Shown: one piece after another, positions 1-10,668 of the stretch
Layout: the number at the start of each line of letters is the position of its first letter
Position numbering within the stretch: the first letter of the stretch is position 1
NCBI GenBank assembly: GCA_007922305.1
Contig: ML677334.1
Span: forward strand, 16,748,344 to 16,812,343
Origin: Dermatemys mawii
Lineage: Eukaryota > Chordata > Testudines > Dermatemydidae
Reading direction: 5' to 3'
Length of the DNA stretch: 64,000 nt
The notes under the pieces: model-generated
Seen by the model: the letters and a program-made list of their open reading frames with translations, nothing else
The model's database searches: none
What the model was told of the DNA's origin: nothing
Program-made: the position numbers and the translations under genes

Positions 1-1213
1 GAATGGGTGGAGCTTTGGTTTCACACCCCCTTTTCTCTTCAACAGGCCAGGCCACAAACTTGAGCTAACACAGAGGAGGAAGTAATTTGCTGCTTATATG
101 GACCAGCAGCCAATTCTTCCCCCTTGATGCAAGAGGAAAGCAGAAATGAATTGTGCCTCTCTGAAGCATGACTTTCTAACTGCACTGCTCCTGGGATAAC
201 AATCAGTGCATTGCCCTTCACACAAGGCTTGTGGAAAAGCCACAATCTAATCTGTACTCTCAAGCTAGTTCTCAACTAACACCATCATGAGGGGTTTTTT
301 TTCTACAAGTACACAGGAGCCCTCTTACAACTCCTTCTGACCTTACAAGGTCCACCTTCTCCATCCTCTTTTCACCTAAAAAGATTCACAGACGCTGGAG
401 CTTTTTCCACAGCCCTTGCTTACGTCACAAAGTTCACTGGAGTCCTCCCTAACCCTCTTCACATCTTAAAAAGGTACGGGAGATTTCCTTACAGCATTAT
501 ATATCCATAGTGTTTAGCAGCATCTTTCATAATGCTTTCAAAATATGGAGGGAGGCACCCAGAAATCCAATCCTGCAATGGACGTTCAATATGTTATTTT
601 CAAAGCTATAACCTGTCCAAATCAGAACCAATTTTTCTCTTACAATCAAAGGCACTTCTCCTTAGTAAAGTCTGTTTCCCTGCTGTATTTCAACTCTCAA
701 TTCCCAGCTGTTTTGGCAGGAGAGATTTTTTAAAGTGTGGTTTTATATAGATAGTATAGGGGAAGAAGTGTTTTATCCCCACTTGCCTCAGATTCAAAAA
801 TGGTTAAACAGTTTTCACTCAAAGCTTAAGGAAACAAAGCAACAACTTCTGGGCAAAAGCCAAGTATAGAAAATCTCAAGCAAAATGGTGAAAGTTTTGA
901 GCCTCTTAAAAGATAAGGTGAGCACAGCAACGACTAATCCTGGTGTAATATAGAGATGGATTGAATGAAAATTCTCATATCTGAACACTCTGAATCTAGG
1001 AGCTGGTAGTTTAGAATTCAAATCCAATCTGGGATCAGAATTTCTCAGCTAACATCTTTTTTTAATTGTCAGTAATAATACCACCAATCAGAACCCCACA
1101 AATGTTGTGAGTTGGGTTCAAAATTCAGTGGCTCAGACCCATTTATGTTTATATATCATGTAGACAATACAGAGTGCTGCATATAAAAATGACACCATGT
1201 ATAATATAGAGAT
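1..1213. other. No gene recognised
   Basis: Short reading frames only, all under about 80 codons, with ordinary AT-rich composition. I see no domain, no splice-bounded exon and no repeat family that I can name here. Confidence 0.5.
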
Positions 1214-1215
1214 GT

Positions 1216-1552
1216 GATTCTCAAAATCTGGTCAGTGGACAACTGGTAATCTGTGGAACGCTCACTGGTGATCCAGAGAAAACTGTTTGGTCTATTGTGC
1301 TTGTTTCCAATTGATAAATAGCATAAAGGAGGCTAAAAATACAGATGCCACAGGACTCTTTGTCACTTCTAAAAATACACAAAATTATTTCCTTATATTG
1401 CTTTTCCAGGTAAACAATTGATGTAACTGCCACAGCAATGTTGTTATCCGATCATAAATGGGAGGGGACATGATCTATACAGCTGAAAATGAAGAGATGA
1501 GAAGTGTCTATGAGACACTCTCTTTATTAAGTTGTGGTCCACACTGTGGAAA
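1216..1552 (+). mobile_element. hAT-like non-autonomous DNA transposon relic
   Basis: The segment opens with a terminal motif of the 'caaaatctggtcagtgg' kind and continues through 'ctcactggtgatccagagaa' to 'ctctttattaagttgtggtcc'. This resembles a dispersed hAT-type MITE common in reptile genomes; the family match is from memory. It has no coding capacity. The ends are eroded and I could not define a target duplication. Confidence 0.4.
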
Positions 1553-3564
1553 AAATTGAAGATCCAGAACATAGAGAAACTTGTCCACTGAGGGTCTTAT
1601 CTGTTGGACTTCTACACAACATTCCTTCAATGAGCCCAAAAAGTTTCACCTACATTTTTCATACCCAGAATTTCAGGCATGAATTTCTGCCATTTACCCA
1701 GATGTGCCACTAATCAGTGACCCTCAAACCTGTTATCTAAGTGACAGCATTTTCTTCTAAAAATTAACTGTGAGAGCAGAAAGTCTGATGCCCTGATTCT
1801 GATCTCCCCAGGTTTTCGCAATGCTGAAACTCCTGAATTACACCACCCGAACACTGTAGCAGATTTAGTGACATGATATTCAATAAGGAAAGATAAAAAA
1901 TAAATAAATGGACTTAGGACTTCTCAAGATCATGTCTCATTCTCTAACCAAGTGGAGATTTATTTATTCAAACAGTCCCTGTTCTTTATTAAAATACATG
2001 GCCAGGTTCTAGAGGCACAAAGAGAATTGCCGATGGAGTGACACAGTGATGTTTGACAGACGACATCTGTGCAGATGCTGCACTCTTCTCTTGCCTTTAT
2101 CAATCACTAGAACACAAATTGGAAAAGTGGAAATAGCAAGATTGGGTCAGATGAGTGCATATTTAAACATTTCAAAGGTTGGAGGGTCGGGAGCAGCGAT
2201 CTGCCTCTTGTGTTCCATTAATTCAGAGACAGCTGTCATTTATCTTTTGATGGAAGTTAGAGGTTGAAATGCTTGACACAACATATCAAATCTAATATGG
2301 GAAGATAAGAACAATGTGGGCTCAGTTCCCAAAAAGTGAGTTACTATGCAAAGACGTTTTATAATTCCCCTATTGATGTTTAACAGAGAACTTTGGCCAC
2401 ATTTCAGCCAACACAAATTGGCCAGTTATAGCTTTTTTAAAAAAAAAAAAAAAAAAAAAAAGGCAAAGGTTTGTAAGGGGAATTAACCATGCAATTTCTG
2501 TTTGAGTCAATGGGTGTCATATGGTTAAAGCCTCAGAGGACTATTAAAATGTTGAAGAGCAATCGTCAGTGTAAAAGTGGGATTTTGAAATGCATGTAAG
2601 TAGGCAAAAAGTAAAATAAAAGTCTAGGGAAGCCTTTCTTTTTGCCCCTGGAAGACTGGATTGTGTGGTGACAAGTGAGACCAATTTTTCATCTCATTAA
2701 GTAACAAATTCCATTAAAAAAAAAGAATGCTTATTCAATACCTTCTTAGAAGCCTGTCAAAAGTGTCTTCTCTAAAGTTCTACATCTTTAGAAAGAAAAT
2801 GAATAACTAAAAATCAGGCTTAATATATAAAACTTTTCAAAATATGAAAGGGAAACAAAGGAGAAAATGTGTCAAAGCAGCATACTTTTGTTTTATATGT
2901 ATTTACTGAGGGAAAGATTTTCAAAATGTACTAAGGGATTTAAGAGACATTGGGACTTGAGACGGGTGTAACCTTGCTATGTGTTGAATTAGCTTCCCAT
3001 TCACACTGATAGGTGTGAACTTACCTTTCAATTAATATAAACTATAAGCAAAAGCCCTCACTTAAGAGAAAAGGTGTGCATGGAGCCACCTAAGAGTTTT
3101 TAAGTGAGTATTGTTTTGGGTAGGTTATGTGTGGGAGGGAAGAGCGAACACACAGGAACTGAGAACATACAAGAAGAGAGAGAGATGCACAGTCAAAAAA
3201 CAAGAAAGCCAAACAGCAGCTTGTGAACACAGTGTGGCCCGGGAAAAAACTGGAGAGAAAGCTTTTGGGACTTTTGGCTAGAGGCCTGGGTCTGTAAGCT
3301 AAGAACCTGCTCCTTTTCTTCTTGGTTCCTTTTGCATTTGGAGAAGTAGGACTTTGTATGAAAGAAAATACCAGACTCTATCAATTTCTACTTCCAACTG
3401 GACCATCCTTGGATCCCTGAACTTTCACTGTTCATCAGTCAAAAAGGAGCAACAGTGTGTATTTAGTTAGGGGAAAAATTTTCAAAAGTGCCTAATGGAT
3501 TTAGTAACCAATAGGACAAGTGCTTCTAAATCCCTAAACCTCCCCTTTAATTGTGTGAATTTAG
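1553..3564. other. Unclassified non-coding DNA
   Basis: No gene seen. The only clear local structure is a run of 23 A residues at 2439-2461, which may be the tail of a degraded retroposed copy or a plain homopolymer. Reading frames are short and AT-driven. Confidence 0.45.
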
Positions 3565-3654
3565 GGTCAGATTTTCAAAAGTACCCAGCACCTGGCAGCT
3601 CCCATTGTTCTCTGTGGAAGCTGCTGGAAGCTCCATCTTTCTGAAAATCTGACC
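3565..3654. mobile_element. Short fold-back (MITE-like) repeat, 90 bp
   Basis: The segment begins GGTCAGATTTTCA and ends with its exact reverse complement TGAAAATCTGACC, a perfect 13-bp terminal inverted repeat around a short core. The motif 'cagattttcaaaagt' recurs in degraded form nearby (about 2915 and 3480), consistent with a dispersed family. Superfamily not assigned. Confidence 0.5.
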
Positions 3655-5557
3655 ATTAGTGACTGGGTGTTGGCTTGATCGGCCATTTCATTTTCTGCAA
3701 TTAATACACACACACTCCAATCAATTACAACACAGACAGTGACAATTCAAGCCTCTCCCAGCCATGTGTAGTGCAATCTTAGAGCACTATCTCCTGGGAT
3801 GAGAGCATGGTTTCACTTCCATATTAATTCTGGTGCAGCATCAACTAGGACCCATCTCTATAAGTAAATGTGCGCTATTATCCAAACACCAAGGCGAGAC
3901 AAGAATTGGTTAGGGGGTTCTCATATGAACTCATCGAACGAAACAGAGAAAAGCGGCCATCAACAGTGCGGTCTAGACGCAAGACTGCAGAGTAGTCTTG
4001 CAGGGGTGGTGGAAGACCTATCATGAGAGTCTTTAAAAAGTCCTCAATCCTGCATTGTGAGCTGTGTGAACAGACAGACTGAGTTCAGTGGGGCTGTGTG
4101 TCAGTGCAGCGGTTGTCCCAGCAGCATGAGGACTTGACTTTGTCCTCTATATTAATACACTAATATAGTTCAAGCAACCATCAATCCTTCACTAGCAGCA
4201 TGAGGGCAACAGGATGACCAGAAACACTGACATTTTCAAAAGGTCAGTCATGCAATTGCTCATTCAAAAAATTTACACACAGCTACAACAATGGCTTGCT
4301 AAAGTTAATGTGCAAATGACTAGGGTTAAATGCACAAGACCTGTTTCCTCTCTCTGTTACATCATTATTCCCCCGTGAAGCAAACTGAGCTACACTATCA
4401 TAAAACTTGTGTGACAGAGTGGTGACTCAAGCCTATAATGCATTTACAGTATTGTGGTAAATGTACATTAGATGTACATTACTAATGTGCATAAGTTTTT
4501 ACATGCACATTTGTGAGCGTGACTTTTGGAATAGGGTTCTATATGTCTTTTCCAGTTTTAGTTCCTATTATTCTATGACAAAAAGAACCTATTTTCTGCA
4601 AAGCCAAAATACAGATGAAAAGCATGGTGGGGTTAGTGTATGAGGCCTCCACTCCTCCAAATGGCTGCTAAATTGGAATAGTCCTGTTTAGAAAAGAAAG
4701 AGGACATCAGTCTTCATTGCTTTCAACCCAATGCTTTTCATAAGCACCTTTCTTATGGTTAGTAAATAAAATAAGAATAGTCTCTTTTAACAAGGTGCTG
4801 TTTTTATAACTAGCCCCACAGACTGAATGAAGAATAGCTGACATTTGCCCCCATCAGAGTAAGAAAAACTGGCGGTATGCATGACTGTGATACAAAAGTG
4901 AACATAAATATTTCTCTGAAACCAGTACACTTCTAAACCATTAAAAAGATAGAGAGCAAGATCCTTTTCATGCCAATACAAAATCCAAGAGTTTTTATCA
5001 CTTTACGTATAAACCATCGTCTGAAAAGAAAGACATATATTCCTTCTATTTGCGGAAGGCTGTCAGCTATTCATGTGTAAGATTTTTTCCAGTGTATGCG
5101 GTGTAGATCGTTAGAGACAAGAAAAAAAAGTCATGATATTGAAAAAGCTGAAACCTGTGTTTTGGCACACATGAAAATACAATGCTTCGGGTCTTCTGGA
5201 TAAAAGGCTGTCATGATCAGTTAATGTCAGATCTCAGCTGACTCACATTCTTCACATGACGTTAGAATTGTGACAGCTAGCTCCCCAAAACTTATTTTGA
5301 AAAGAATAGAGAATAATCTTAGAGATGTTGTAAGCAATTACAACTCCACTGGATTCACTGGAGTTTTACTCACACCAGATCTGGATTTGGCCCACTGCTT
5401 TCTAAAGCATATCGGGTTACCTTCAAGATAATGAAACAAATTCTGTTTTTCTAATGTATTTGAATCACATTGCTGGAAGGAACAAATATCAACACTAAAC
5501 AAAAATCTGCCCCAAAAGGGTCAAATTATAATCATCTTTCTCTTCAGCTGTACTGAT
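3655..5557. other. Unclassified non-coding DNA
   Basis: No gene or named repeat recognised. Around 5340-5400 there is a short 'ctccactggattcactggag' segment of a type that recurs near 26360, 33330 and 55890. These are probably remnants of one old palindromic dispersed repeat. Confidence 0.4.
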
Positions 5558-5666
5558 GTAATATTTTACACACATATACATATATACATATATAGTATCA
5601 TGCATATGTTATATTTTACACATTTGTATATATATATACACACACACACAACATATGCATGATACC
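5558..5666. repeat. TA/CA microsatellite flanked by 16-bp inverted repeat
   Basis: Alternating TA and CA runs fill the segment. GTATCATGCATATGTT at 5595-5610 is matched exactly by its reverse complement at 5650-5665, with a 39-base spacer. A direct repeat 'atattttacac' lies at about 5559 and 5611. The structure could extrude as a cruciform. Confidence 0.8.
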
Positions 5667-6591
5667 AAAGCATTTCACAAACTATGTACACAAAGCTGCC
5701 CCTGAAATGCTGCTGGACTGACAACCAACCAACCAAGAATACGCAGTACAACAGTAGGGAGAAACGCAATTTTGCCCAAGGATATTAGCACAATGTCCTG
5801 AATGGAAACCTTGGTATCCATATGCAATAAACATAAACTTGGCTTTTTAAAGTAGCATGTGAAAGATACATGAGGCCTGATCCAAAGCCTATAGCTCAAT
5901 ATACTTCTATGAGATTTAGATTAGGGTTTCTTAGGGCTTGATTACACTGGCACTTTACAGCGTTATAGAACCTCCAGGAGCACTATAACTCCCTACCCAT
6001 CCAGACTAGCGAGGCATGTAGAGCGCTATAAACCCACAGTTACACCGGTCCTTGTAATCCTCCCTTCTCAGAGGATTAACAGCTATTGCATATTCAGTGC
6101 TCCGTATTATCTCCAGAGTGAATAGGTATTAACACTACAAGCACTTTGAGTGATCTCTGGAGACACCCCTGAGCCATTTAAGGCAATTGATATCTCTTCC
6201 CTTTGCGGAAGTACCTTTTCAGAGTTTCTCTCTAACTTGGCTAATCAGCAATGCAAATGTTTACGGTGTGAGCTTGTGTGACAGGGAAGACTAGTAGGAT
6301 CTGTATTTCAAAGGAAATTTGTCTCAGCAGCCGAAAATCCTCACTCTCTCCCTCCACAAACACACAACACGTTCCCCCTCAGCCTCCTCGTTTGAAAAGC
6401 ACATTGCAGCCAGCTGAATGCTGGGACAGCTGCCCATAATGTACCACTCCCCGTGCTGCTGCAAGTGCTGAGAATGTGGCCACACTATACTGCTGGCGGG
6501 TCTCAGTGTGGACACGCTATAGTGCTATCCCTATAGCTGTATACGAGGGCAGGTATAAAGAAAACTGCTATAAAGCTGTAAGTGTAACTAA

Positions 6592-6770
6592 GGCCATGGT
6601 TACACTGGCACTTTATAGCGCTATAAAGCCCCCACGAGCGCTATAACCTCCTCCCCGTCCACACTGGCAAGGCACGTAGAGCGCTATAACCGCGGAGTTA
6701 TAGCGCTATTATTAATCCACTTCCTCATGGGGAATAAGGGCTGTAGCGCACCTGCTGTAGCGCTAAGAAG
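6592..6770 (+). promoter_or_regulatory. Left subterminal repeats with GCGCTATA motifs
   Basis: GCGCTATA or GCGCTATT occurs at 6618, 6638, 6681 and 6703, with related GTAGCGC at about 6743 and 6758. The same motif occurs on the right side at 10887 and 10930, the former within the palindrome AATAGCGCTATT (10883-10894). Clusters of short palindromes next to the terminal repeats are the expected binding sites for the Harbinger Myb-like protein or transposase. Their role here is inferred. Confidence 0.6.
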
Positions 6771-6950
6771 AAGAATGTGGACACCCACTGCATATTAATT
6801 GGCCTCCAGCCTGTCCCATAATTCCCGTTCGAGCCACTCTGGTCATCACTTGCAAACTCTTTTGTCCTGTCCTCAGGTGACCACACGTCAGACCCGCCCT
6901 TTAAAGTTCCAGGGAAATTTGAAAATCCCCTTCCTGTTTGCTCCAGCCAA

Positions 6951-7060
6951 GCGTGGCGTGCTCTCAGGGAATCCTTGCAGGTGAGCATTCTCATTGATCT
7001 GATTGATTGCGTGGCGTGGTCTCAGGGAATCGTTGCAGGTGATCATTCTGATTGATCATC
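6951..7060 (+). repeat. 58-bp tandem duplication just upstream of the Myb-like start codon
   Basis: The segment starting 'gcgtggcgtgctctcaggga' at 6951 is repeated from 7009 with a few changes, and the second copy ends at the likely start codon (7061). The first copy has the donor-like GCAG|GTGAGC, the second GCAG|GTGATC. This may be leader or promoter sequence, or a 5' untranslated exon boundary. Confidence 0.75.
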
Positions 7061-7624
7061 ATGACTCCACGTCCCATGCCTCCTCGCAATAGGCGATCCC
7101 CAGCATGGAGCAATAGTGAGGTGCTGGACCTCATCAGCTGTTGGGGAGAAGAGGCTGTTCAGTCTCAGCTGCGGTCTAGCCGCAGGAATTTTGACACCTA
7201 TGGGCAGATATCACGGGCCTTGGCAGAAAGAGGCCATGAGCGGGACACTCTGCAGTGCCGTGTTAAGGTAAAGGAGCTTAGGAATGCGTATCGCAAAGCC
7301 CGCGAGGCAAACGGCCGCTCCGGGGCAGCCCCGGTGACTTGCAGATTTTATAAGGAGCTGCACGCGATACTTGGTGGTGATCCCACGGTCACTCCATCGA
7401 CCACCACGGACACTTCCCAGCCCACCAGTGAAGGGGGGGGGGTGAGGAGGAGGACGAAGAGTAGGAGGATGAAGAAGAGGAGGAGGATGAGGACGAGGCA
7501 GCAGCAATCCAGGGCACGGAGGAGTCCCTGGACGCATGCAGCCAGGAGCTCTTCTCAACCCAGGAGTGCAGCCAGCCACAGCGTCCGGCGGTTGCAGGGG
7601 CCAGCTCAGCAGCGGATTGCGGAG
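7061..7624 (+). pseudogene. Harbinger Myb/SANT-like DNA-binding protein, exon 1 (broken)
   Basis: The first 110 or so codons encode a Myb/SANT-like (trihelix, Myb_DNA-bind_4 type) domain: PAWSNSEVLDLISCW near residues 15-29, then YGQISRALAERG, QCRVKVKELRNAYRKAR and the closing CRFYKELHAILGGD. In Harbinger elements this protein binds subterminal DNA and supports transposase nuclear import and recruitment. I start at ATG 7061; ATG 7076 is also possible, and the in-frame TTG at 7052 is not needed. A run of ten G at 7433-7442 shifts the frame: eight or eleven G would read into an acidic Glu/Asp tract. That corrected frame then meets TAG at 7462-7464, within GAG codons, and afterwards stays open to the donor GTAAAG at 7625. 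The exon ends in phase 1, which fits the acceptor at 8544. Closest annotated relatives in turtles are often misnamed zinc-finger/SCAN-like proteins. Confidence 0.85.
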
Positions 7625-7876
7625 GTAAAGCTGCTTTTCTATGGGGAAGGCTGGCAGCTTGGGGTGGAAAGGGATGAGGGGGGCATTCCACCTGGAGCTC
7701 TGTTCAAGCCAGGAGGAGGGCAGGGGGGCATGCAGCCAGGAGCTCTCCTCTAAAGCCAGGAGGAGGGCGGCCAGCCACAGCATCCGGCGGTTGCAGGGGC
7801 CAGCTCAGCAGTGCATTGCGGCGGTAAAGCTGCTTTTCTATGGGGAAGGCAGGCAGCTTGGGGTGGAAGGGGATGC
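7530..7876 (+). repeat. Duplication with 199-bp offset spanning the exon 1 end and splice donor
   Basis: Sequence from about 7530 to 7678 ('gcatgcagccaggagctct' through 'gcagcttggggtgga') recurs at about 7728-7876. The repeated part includes the last part of exon 1 and its GTAAAG donor, so a second candidate donor lies at 7824. Because 199 is not a multiple of three, use of the second donor would change the frame. Confidence 0.8.
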
Positions 7877-8543
7877 TTTCATGCTTGCCTACATGTGGAA
7901 TAGTGCACTGATGTAGTCTATCACCTCGCGGTAGTCATCATCAGTAATCTCTTCAAAGGTCTCAATAAGAGCACTTGCAATGCGCCTGCGCAGGTTTCCC
8001 AGGAGAGCCAGCGTGGTCCCCGTCCCGGTCACAGTCACTAGTCTTTGCCACTGTGCTACAATGGGTGGGGGGAGCATTGCTGCACATAGGCAAGCTGCAT
8101 ATGGCCCTGGGCGGAAGCCGCATCTTAATAAAATCCCTTCCCTTTGCTCCTCAGTGACTCGAAGCAACGAGATATCTTCCAGCACAAACACCTACGGAGA
8201 ATGTTGGGACAGTGTTCAGAGTAGGGCTCCTGCCACTTACCGGCACTCCCCACCCCCTCCCCCGCCATAGCTTTCCAGGGCAGGGAAAAAATCCTTCCCC
8301 CTGCCTGCTGCTCACACTGTGGTTCCTGCAACGTACCGGCACTCCCCACCTTCTCCCCCACCACAGCTTTTCAGGGCAGGGAAAAAATCATTTCCCTTGC
8401 CTCTGGAGTCCACTCACCATGGCAGGGGCTCCGTTGCTGTATCTGTGCTGTCTGTGGGACAGGCAAACGGGGAATGCGGGGGAATGATAGGCATGTCTGC
8501 TCTTTACAAGGGAACTACTGTGAAATGTATCTTTTTATTTTAG
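7625..8543 (+). other. Intron of the Myb-like gene, with internal duplications
   Basis: The donor is G|GTAAAG at 7625 and the acceptor is 'tttattttag' ending at 8543 after a T-rich stretch. Splicing joins a phase-1 donor to two bases of a Glu codon and keeps the frame. The intron carries a 199-bp-offset duplication of the exon end and a 96-bp-offset duplication. Splice sites are inferred from frame continuity, not from transcripts. Confidence 0.65.
8228..8402 (+). repeat. Tandem duplication, 96-bp offset, inside the intron
   Basis: 'taccggcactccccacc' followed by 'cagggcagggaaaaaatc' occurs twice, with the CGGC of the shared block at 8241 and 8337. The copies differ by scattered substitutions. 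It encodes nothing clear. Confidence 0.75.
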
Positions 8544-9112
8544 AAGGGTCGTCCTTCACCCCTTCGCCATCGCTCTTATCAACAGCTGAGAGGCTCAGGC
8601 GACTGAGGAAGCGGCCACGAAGGAGCAAAGAGGATCTTGTACAGCAAGTAATGCAACAGGCTGTAACGGAGAATCGAGTTGCACAGAGGTGGAGGGAGGA
8701 CCAGAGCAAGTTGAGGGAGAAGGCGCGGAAAGAGAACGCGATTCACCACCGGAAAAGCACCGACAAGCTGCTCTCATTACTGCAGCTTCAATTGCAGACT
8801 ATGCAGCGGCTTGTCACCCTTCAGGAGGAGAAGCTCCGCACCCACCACCCCAATTATCGTTTGCCCCAACTCCCTTCCCCTTCTTTGCCTCTGTACCCTC
8901 CAGGCCACTATCATCAGCCAAATGGTTATCACCATCCACAGCTGCCTCCAACCCTTCTGTCTTCACCAAACAACCCCCAGACCCCAGACCATTATCCACT
9001 GCAGTCTACCCCTAATAACATGCCTTACTGCCCTCCGCAAATGGGGTTCGGGGGACATGGCCACTGTGAGGGCACTGGAGACTCAGAGACACGGACATAC
9101 TCCGATCTCTGA
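8544..9112 (+). pseudogene. Harbinger Myb-like protein, exon 2 (C-terminal half)
   Basis: From the acceptor the frame reads straight to TGA at 9110-9112. It contains a basic patch (RLRRLRKRPRRSKEDL), a heptad-rich helical segment (LLSLLQLQLQTMQRLVTLQ, likely dimerisation) and a Pro/His/Tyr-rich tail ending in SDL. This exon has no frameshift or stop. An upstream in-frame ATG at 8474 lies in the intron and is unlikely to be a real start. I mark it pseudogene because exon 1 is broken, but the exon itself looks intact. Confidence 0.78.
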
Positions 9113-9221
9113 CTGACCCCACGACACCCCCATTGCACCTCCCCTGCCTTCCCCCTCACATGCATCACAATATTTTCTTTCAGCAACCGAAGTACCTGTT
9201 CAATACATGAATTGTCTTCTT

Positions 9222-9241
9222 AATAAATTGGTTTCTTTATT
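9222..9241. promoter_or_regulatory. Paired convergent polyadenylation signals
   Basis: AATAAA on the plus strand at 9222-9227 follows the Myb-like stop by about 110 bases. TTTATT at 9236-9241 is AATAAA on the minus strand, about 110 bases past the transposase stop. The two transcripts would end within a few tens of bases of each other or overlap. Confidence 0.65.
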
Positions 9242-9302
9242 AAGTGTACATACATTATTACAGGCTACAGAAAAGCAAATGCCTGTTCCTGTTAAAAGAA
9301 TG

Positions 9303-9334
9303 CTCCCTCCCTCCCTCCCTCCCTCCCTCCCTCC
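9303..9334. repeat. (CCCT)n tetranucleotide repeat
   Basis: About eight tandem CTCC units lie just after the transposase stop codon, in what would be its 3' untranslated region. Its length is likely polymorphic. Confidence 0.9.
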
Positions 9335-9348
9335 ATCTGCACCTCACT

Positions 9349-10668
9349 TTAGAACTGGCTTTCAGCCTCAAAATGCTCCCTCAAGGCTTCCCTGATCCTA
9401 ACAGCCTCACGCTGGTCCCCTCCAAGAACCCTGCTCTCTGGCTGGGCATATGTGGCCTCCAGGTGTTGAACCTCAGAGGACCATGCCCGAGTGAAGCCTT
9501 TGCCCTTCCGCTCACAAAGATTATGTAGGGCACAGCATGCGGAAATAACCGCGGAGATACTACCCTCGGCCAAGTCTAGCCTCCCATAAAGACAGCGCCA
9601 GCGCGCCTTCAGACACCCAAAAGCACACTCCACAGTCATTCGACAACGGCTAAGCCTGTAGTTGAACCTTTCCTCACTGCTGTCCAGGCTCCCTGTGTAC
9701 GGTTTCATGAGCCAGGGCATTAAAGGGTAAGCAGGGTCACCAAGAATCACTATGGGCATTTCCACTTCCCCCACGGGGATCCTCTGGTCTGGGAAAAAAG
9801 TCCCGGCTTGCAGCTTCATGAACAGGCCGGTGTTGTGGAAGATGCGTGCGTCATGCACCTTTCCAGACCAGCCAGCGTTAATGTCAGTAAAACGCCCACG
9901 GTGATCCACAAGCACCTGGAGAACCATGGAGAAGTACCCCTTTCGGTTAACGTACTCCTCAGCTAGGTGGGCGGGCGCCAGAATGGGTATATGGGTCCCA
10001 TCTATCGCCCCTCCACAGTTAGGGAAACCCATTTCTTCAAAGCCAGCCACGATGTCATGCACGTTATCCAGAGTCATGATTTTTCATAGCAGGATGCGAT
10101 TAATGGCCCTGCACACTTGCATCAGCACAACTCCAGCCGTCGACTTTCCAACCCCAAACTGGTTGGCCACCGATCGGTAGCTGTCTGGTGTAGCCAGCTT
10201 CCAGATCGCGATAGCCACCCGCTTCTCCACCGCAAGGGCAGCTCTCAGTCTGGTGTCCTTGCGCCGCAGGGCAGGGGCGAGTTCAGCACACAGTCCCATG
10301 AAAGTGGCTTTTCTCATTCGAAAGTTTTGCAGCCACTGCTCGTCGTCCCAGACTTGCATGACGATGCGATCCTACCACTCTGTGCTCGTTTCCCGTGCCC
10401 AGAAGCGGCGTTCAACAGCCGTGAGCATGTCCGTTAATGAGACAAGAAGCTTCGTGTCGAATGTGTTCACCACTTCGATCTCGTCTTCAGAATCATCACT
10501 GTCATCCTGCATGTCAAGGAATAACTCCACTGCACACAGAGATGTGCTGGCGACAGTCGTCAGCATGTCCCTCAGCAGTTCTGGATTCATTGCAGCACTC
10601 GACAATGGAAGACGGAGCGTGCCTTGCTGAAACCCTTGAAAGATGGCGCCGGAGGTGGAAGAAAACAC
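9349..10668 (-). pseudogene. PIF/Harbinger transposase (HARBI1-like), two in-frame stops
   Basis: One uninterrupted frame of 440 codons runs from ATG at 10668 to the stop at 9349, broken only by TAG at 10372-10374 and TGA at 10084-10086. The first stop falls in a Trp-Trp position (…STEW, then TAG). The second looks like a CpG change of CGA to TGA. An acidic stretch (DSDDSEDEIE) is near residue 60. A helix-turn-helix (YRSVANQFGVGKSTAGVV) is near residue 170. The DDE_4 nuclease core has AIDGTH with Asp at about residue 223, VILGDPAY with Asp about 311, and TVECAFG with Glu about 347. The 35 residues between the last two are the family's usual spacing. The Cys-Cys-x-Leu-His-Asn block follows. 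The enzyme would cut and paste the element at TWA sites. The in-frame ATG inside 'SAAMNPELL' is an alternative start. Confidence 0.93.

Noticed and set aside
7211..7783. 190-codon minus-strand frame opposite the Myb-like exon
   Set aside because: Shadow of the GC-rich Myb-like coding strand; Pro/Leu-rich and without a domain.
8474..8542. ATG at 8474 as start of an independent gene
   Set aside because: Exon 2 begins after the acceptor at 8543 and joins exon 1 in frame, so the upstream ATG is intronic.
10084..10374. Transposase stops as programmed readthrough
   Set aside because: Both stops sit at positions where a Trp codon and a CpG-containing Arg codon are the natural ancestors, so ordinary mutation explains them.
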